Notes under the pieces: model-generated
What the model saw: the letters and a program-made list of their open reading frames with translations, nothing else
What the model was told of the DNA's origin: nothing
Databases searched by the model: none
In this document: positions 6,078 to 8,316 of the stretch, in pieces
Layout: every line of letters begins with the position of its first letter
How positions within the stretch are numbered: the first letter of the stretch is position 1
Program-made: the position numbers and the translations under genes
Source: Rhodocyclales bacterium
GTDB lineage: Bacteria; Pseudomonadota; Gammaproteobacteria; Burkholderiales; Rhodocyclaceae
Length of the DNA: 8,316 nt
Reading direction: 5' to 3'
NCBI GenBank assembly: GCA_021286885.1
Contig: JAJTBM010000116.1
Coordinates: forward strand, 1 to 8,316

Positions 6078-7526
6078 ATGAAGCCCAGTCTCCAGCTCAA
6101 ACTCTCCCAGCACCTTGCGCTCACCCCGCAACTGCAGCAGTCCATCAAGCTGCTCCAGCTGTCCACCCTCGAACTCAACCAGGAAATCGAAAAGATCCTG
6201 CTTGAAAACCCCATGCTCGAACGGGATGAACCCGAAGGCGACATGGGCTCCAGCCGGGTCGAACCGCCGGGCCCCATGGCCCCCGCCGGCAGCGAAAGCA
6301 CCCAGGACAGCGCCCCCAGCCGGGAGAACGAACACAACGAGCGGGAGTACGACGACAACGGGGAGCCCGGAGAATGGATGTCCTCCGGCAGCGGCGGCAG
6401 CCAGCGGGACGACGACGATGACACCGACTTCCAGGAGTTCCAGGCCGCCGTCCCGTCCCTGCGGGACCATCTGGACGCCCAGATCGCCCTGACGCCCCTC
6501 TCGGATCGGGATCGAGCCCTGGTGCGCTTTCTGGTGGAAGCTCTGGACGACGATGGCTATCTGAGCCAGTCCCTGGATGATCTGCTGCCCCTCCTGCCCC
6601 CCGAGCTGGATTTCGACCTGGACGACCTGAACATCGCCCTGCGCCAGATCCAGAGCCTGGACCCGGCCGGGATCGGCGCCCGGGACGTGAGTCAGTGCCT
6701 CGCCCTGCAGCTCCAGGCCCTGCCCGGTTCGGAAACCCGGGATCTGGCGATTGCGATTGTCTCCGAGCATCTGGAACTGCTGGCTGCCCGGGATTTTCTC
6801 AAGCTCAAGCGCAACCTGCGCTGCACCGATGACGCCCTGCGCGAGGCCCACGGCCTGATCCTGAGCCTCAACCCCCGCCCCGGCGCCCAGTTCTCCCAGG
6901 CGGACACCCGTTACGTGGTGCCCGACGTGGTGGTGCGCAAGGTGCGCAGCAGCTGGGTGGTGAACCTCAATCCGGACGCCATGCCCCGGCTGCGCATCAA
7001 CCAGCTCTACGCCCAGATCCTGCGGGACAACCGGGGGGCGAGCGGCTCCCTCTCCAGCCACCTCCAGGAGGCCCGCTGGCTGATCAAGAACGTGCAGCAG
7101 CGCTTCGACACCATCCAGCGGGTATCGCAAGCAATTGTTGACCGCCAGCGCCAGTTCTTCGATTATGGCGATGTGGCAATGCGCCCGCTCACATTGCGGG
7201 AAATCGCAGAGCAGCTGGATCTACACGAATCCACCGTCTCACGGGTGACCACCCAAAAGTACATGGCCACGCCGCGCGGCATTTTTGAGTTTAAGTATTT
7301 CTTCGGCAGTCACGTTGCCACCGACACCGGTGGGGCTGCTTCTTCCACGGCGATTCGGGCGCTGATTCGCCAGCTGGTAGGAGCGGAAGACAAGAAGAAA
7401 CCCTTGTCCGACGCCAAGATTGCCGAGTTGTTAGGCCAGCAGGGTATCGTTGTGGCCCGTCGGACCATTGCAAAATACCGCGAGTCCCTCGACATCCCGC
7501 CGGTCAGTCTGCGCAAAACCATCTGA
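6078..7526 (+). CDS. rpoN: RNA polymerase sigma-54 factor
   Basis: The 482-residue sigma-54 directs polymerase to -24/-12 promoters and needs AAA+ activators. Region I is the Gln/Leu-rich activator-interaction domain (1-48, LTPQLQQSIKLLQLS at 15-29). Region II (49-122) is acidic and low complexity, with a DDDDD run at 111-115. The core-binding domain follows (~123-300), then the DNA-binding domain with a helix-turn-helix (REIAEQLDLHESTVSRV, 374-390) and the RpoN box ARRTIAKYRE (460-469). The box differs from the usual ARRTVAKYRE by a conservative Val-to-Ile change. The start is ATG 6078, since upstream in-frame sequence overlaps lptB and is unlike the family. Codon use changes sharply at about codon 349: 3 of 107 codons (242-348) end in A/T, against 43 of 134 after. 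Confidence 0.98.
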   Translation: MKPSLQLKLSQHLALTPQLQQSIKLLQLSTLELNQEIEKILLENPMLERDEPEGDMGSSRVEPPGPMAPAGSESTQDSAPSRENEHNEREYDDNGEPGEWMSSGSGGSQRDDDDDTDFQEFQAAVPSLRDHLDAQIALTPLSDRDRALVRFLVEALDDDGYLSQSLDDLLPLLPPELDFDLDDLNIALRQIQSLDPAGIGARDVSQCLALQLQALPGSETRDLAIAIVSEHLELLAARDFLKLKRNLRCTDDALREAHGLILSLNPRPGAQFSQADTRYVVPDVVVRKVRSSWVVNLNPDAMPRLRINQLYAQILRDNRGASGSLSSHLQEARWLIKNVQQRFDTIQRVSQAIVDRQRQFFDYGDVAMRPLTLREIAEQLDLHESTVSRVTTQKYMATPRGIFEFKYFFGSHVATDTGGAASSTAIRALIRQLVGAEDKKKPLSDAKIAELLGQQGIVVARRTIAKYRESLDIPPVSLRKTI

Positions 7527-7528
7527 CA

Positions 7529-7534
7529 GAAAGG
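7529..7534 (+). promoter_or_regulatory. hpf ribosome binding site
   Basis: GAAAGG sits 8 bases before ATG 7543 in the 16-bp rpoN-hpf spacer. It decides the hpf start over in-frame upstream codons that lie inside rpoN and would add residues not found in the family. Confidence 0.75.
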
Positions 7535-7542
7535 TAAGCACC

Positions 7543-7866
7543 ATGAACCTCAACATCACGGGGCATCACGTCGAAGTTACCGCCGCTATCCGCGAATACG
7601 TCACCAGCAAGCTTGATCGGGTGATCCGGCACTTCGACAACGTCACTAGTGTCAGCGTGATCCTCTCCGTGGAGAAGCTGCGTCAGAAGGCTGAAGTCAC
7701 CCTGCATGTACGTGGCAAGGATATCTACGTGGAGAGCGACAGCGAAGACATGTACGCTGCCATCGACACCCTGATCGACAAGCTCGATCGCCAAGTTCTC
7801 AAGTACAAGGACAAGATCACCGACCACGGCCATGATTCCCTCAAGAATCATGTGGTCGAATCCTAA
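7543..7866 (+). CDS. hpf: Ribosome hibernation promoting factor, short form (HPF/RaiA family)
   Basis: The 107-residue protein has the beta-alpha-beta-beta-beta-alpha plan of short HPF, which binds the 30S decoding centre and helps dimerise or silence ribosomes in stationary phase. MNLNITGHHVEVTAAIREYV (1-20) and the SEDMYAAIDTLIDKLDRQV segment (67-85) are characteristic, followed by the basic LKYKDKITDH. It lacks the long-form dimerisation domain. The position after rpoN is conserved in proteobacteria, where the gene was formerly called yhbH or a sigma-54 modulator. The last codons encode a strong hairpin. No obvious intrinsic terminator follows. Confidence 0.96.
   Translation: MNLNITGHHVEVTAAIREYVTSKLDRVIRHFDNVTSVSVILSVEKLRQKAEVTLHVRGKDIYVESDSEDMYAAIDTLIDKLDRQVLKYKDKITDHGHDSLKNHVVES
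7821..7858 (+). repeat. Bipartite hairpin at the 3' end of hpf
   Basis: CATGATTC (7831-7838) pairs perfectly with GAATCATG (7845-7852) around a six-base loop. After a four-base bulge on the 5' side, CGACCA (7821-7826) pairs with TGGTCG (7853-7858), giving 14 base pairs. It lies in the last codons of hpf. TTTT occurs 16 bases later (7875-7878), too far for a normal intrinsic terminator. It could protect the operon's 3' end or attenuate readthrough into ptsN. Confidence 0.6.
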
Positions 7867-7889
7867 GAACTCGGTTTTCATCGCGCGCT

Positions 7890-7944
7890 CATTCAGTGGC
7901 CACTCAGTGCCTGCTTAGTGCCCGCACAGTGTTAACTAAGTTCT
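7890..7944 (+). repeat. Five degenerate direct repeats of exactly 11 bp
   Basis: The units are CATTCAGTGGC, CACTCAGTGCC, TGCTTAGTGCC, CGCACAGTGTT and AACTAAGTTCT, contiguous without gaps. AGTG recurs at 7895, 7906, 7917 and 7928, with AGTT at 7939. The rough consensus is nnCTCAGTGCC. Unit 2 also contains the small dyad CACT-C-AGTG. The period is close to one helical turn, and the block ends 31 bp before a TATAAT box, at about -45 to -99 from the predicted start. The simplest reading is a phased array of regulator half-sites controlling ptsN. The regulator is unknown. Confidence 0.7.
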
Positions 7945-7975
7945 GATCCAACCTCTCCCCCGGGACCGTTGTGGC

Positions 7976-7981
7976 TATAAT
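7976..7981 (+). promoter_or_regulatory. Likely ptsN promoter -10 element
   Basis: A perfect TATAAT lies in the 216-bp spacer between hpf and ptsN. At 16-18 bp upstream the sequence is C-rich (around 7952-7959) and has no acceptable -35 element. This fits a promoter that needs an activator, for which the 11-bp repeats are the obvious docking place. The predicted start near 7988 gives a leader of about 95 bases. No -24/-12 sigma-54 promoter was found in this spacer. Confidence 0.6.
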
Positions 7982-8004
7982 GCGCGCCAATTGTTACAAC
8001 GGCC

Positions 8005-8073
8005 CCGGCGGCCTTCGCAGCCTCCGGAACTTTCCGCATCCCTAGTCCCAGGAACCTGAGCCTTGAGCCAGGT
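8005..8073 (+). other. ptsN leader with possible secondary structure
   Basis: CCGGCGGC (8005-8012) and GCCTCCGG (8020-8027) form a stem with one mismatch and a CTTCGCA loop. Further down, ACCTG (8054-8058) can pair with CAGGT (8069-8073), covering much of the ptsN Shine-Dalgarno AGGTGAG (8070-8076). This might modulate ptsN translation, but the second stem is only 5 bp with a 10-base loop. Confidence 0.3.
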
Positions 8074-8076
8074 GAG
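8070..8076 (+). promoter_or_regulatory. ptsN ribosome binding site
   Basis: AGGTGAG lies 6 bases before ATG 8083 and supports that start, which also gives the conserved MNLIAKLLPP N-terminus. Confidence 0.75.
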
Positions 8077-8082
8077 TCTGCC

Positions 8083-8316
8083 ATGAATCTCATTGCCAAA
8101 CTCCTGCCGCCCGGCAACGTGGTCGTCGGTCTTGAGGCGAGCAGCAAGAAACGTGCTTTCGAGCAAGCCGGTCTGCTGTTCGAAAACAACCACGGCATTG
8201 GCCGCAGCACGGTCTTTGACAGCCTGTTTGCCCGCGAAAAACTGGGCTCCACCGGCCTGGGTCAGGGCATCGCCATTCCCCACGGTCGGATCAAGGGCCT
8301 CAAGGACGCCCTGGGT
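8083..8316 (+). CDS. ptsN: PTS IIA-like nitrogen-regulatory protein PtsN (EIIA-Ntr), 5' part
   Basis: The 78 visible codons run off the right edge. They match the start of EIIA-Ntr, the last phosphoacceptor of the nitrogen PTS, which regulates targets such as potassium transport and sensor kinases rather than carrying sugar. ASSKKRAFEQAGLLFEN (19-35), RSTVFDSLFAREKLGSTGLG (41-60) and IAIPHGRIKGLKDALG (63-78) are diagnostic; His67 in IPHGR is the expected phosphorylated residue. Unlike the tight rpoN-hpf-ptsN packing in E. coli, ptsN here has a 216-bp spacer with its own promoter and repeat array. In betaproteobacteria hprK often follows; that cannot be seen here. Confidence 0.96.
   Translation, partial: MNLIAKLLPPGNVVVGLEASSKKRAFEQAGLLFENNHGIGRSTVFDSLFAREKLGSTGLGQGIAIPHGRIKGLKDALG

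Noticed and set aside
7980..8045. Small 21-codon ORF starting ATGCGCGCC in the ptsN leader
   Set aside because: Its ATG overlaps the -10 box, so a transcript from that promoter would lack it. There is no Shine-Dalgarno sequence.
1..8316. A new defence, mobile or biosynthetic system hidden in the window
   Set aside because: Every coding stretch is accounted for by well-known housekeeping genes with intact motifs. No cargo, integrase, inverted terminal repeats or CRISPR-like array is present; only regulatory and evolutionary oddities remain.

Overview
The window is a chromosomal housekeeping region from a GC-rich betaproteobacterium. RecA, LptB, RpoN, HPF and PtsN all read as betaproteobacterial, and the order pncC-recA-recX plus rpoN-hpf-ptsN, together with a RibB protein carrying a degenerate GTP cyclohydrolase half, fits a Rhodocyclales-like genome. 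That placement is from protein recognition alone; I cannot name a genus. All genes are on the + strand. I saw no mobile element, tRNA, rRNA or CRISPR array, and the window does not hold an obviously new multi-gene system. The interesting material is regulatory and evolutionary.

Region 1 (1-3575) is a packed cofactor/housekeeping operon: the 3' end of ribB with a vestigial RibA-like domain, ribH (lumazine synthase), nusB (antitermination factor), thiL (thiamine-phosphate kinase), pgpA (phosphatidylglycerophosphatase A) and pncC (NMN deamidase, CinA C-terminal family). Junctions are an ATGA overlap, 6 bp, 12 bp and a TGATG overlap. Only the ribB-ribH junction (72 bp) is loose. RibB and RibH make the two riboflavin intermediates that meet at lumazine synthase. 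ThiL makes the active thiamine cofactor. PgpA and PncC serve phospholipid synthesis and pyridine-nucleotide recycling.

Region 2 (3576-3843) is the recA control region: a full-match LexA box (CTGT-N8-ACAG), two tandem hairpins, and a second, proximal extended -10 promoter just before a good ribosome binding site.

Region 3 (3844-7866) is recA-recX-lptB-rpoN-hpf with spacings of 9, -14, 16 and 16 bp. SOS-induced transcription could therefore run from recombination/repair genes into the LPS-transport ATPase, sigma-54 and the ribosome hibernation factor. lptB lies directly behind recX without its usual lptA partner upstream. Third-position GC drops abruptly inside rpoN at about 7122 and stays lower to the window end.

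Region 4 (7867-8316) is a 216-bp control region and the 5' part of ptsN. It contains five degenerate direct repeats at an exact 11-bp period, ending about 30 bp before a perfect TATAAT with no recognisable -35. This looks like helically phased regulator binding sites. A strong hairpin lies at the end of hpf just before it.
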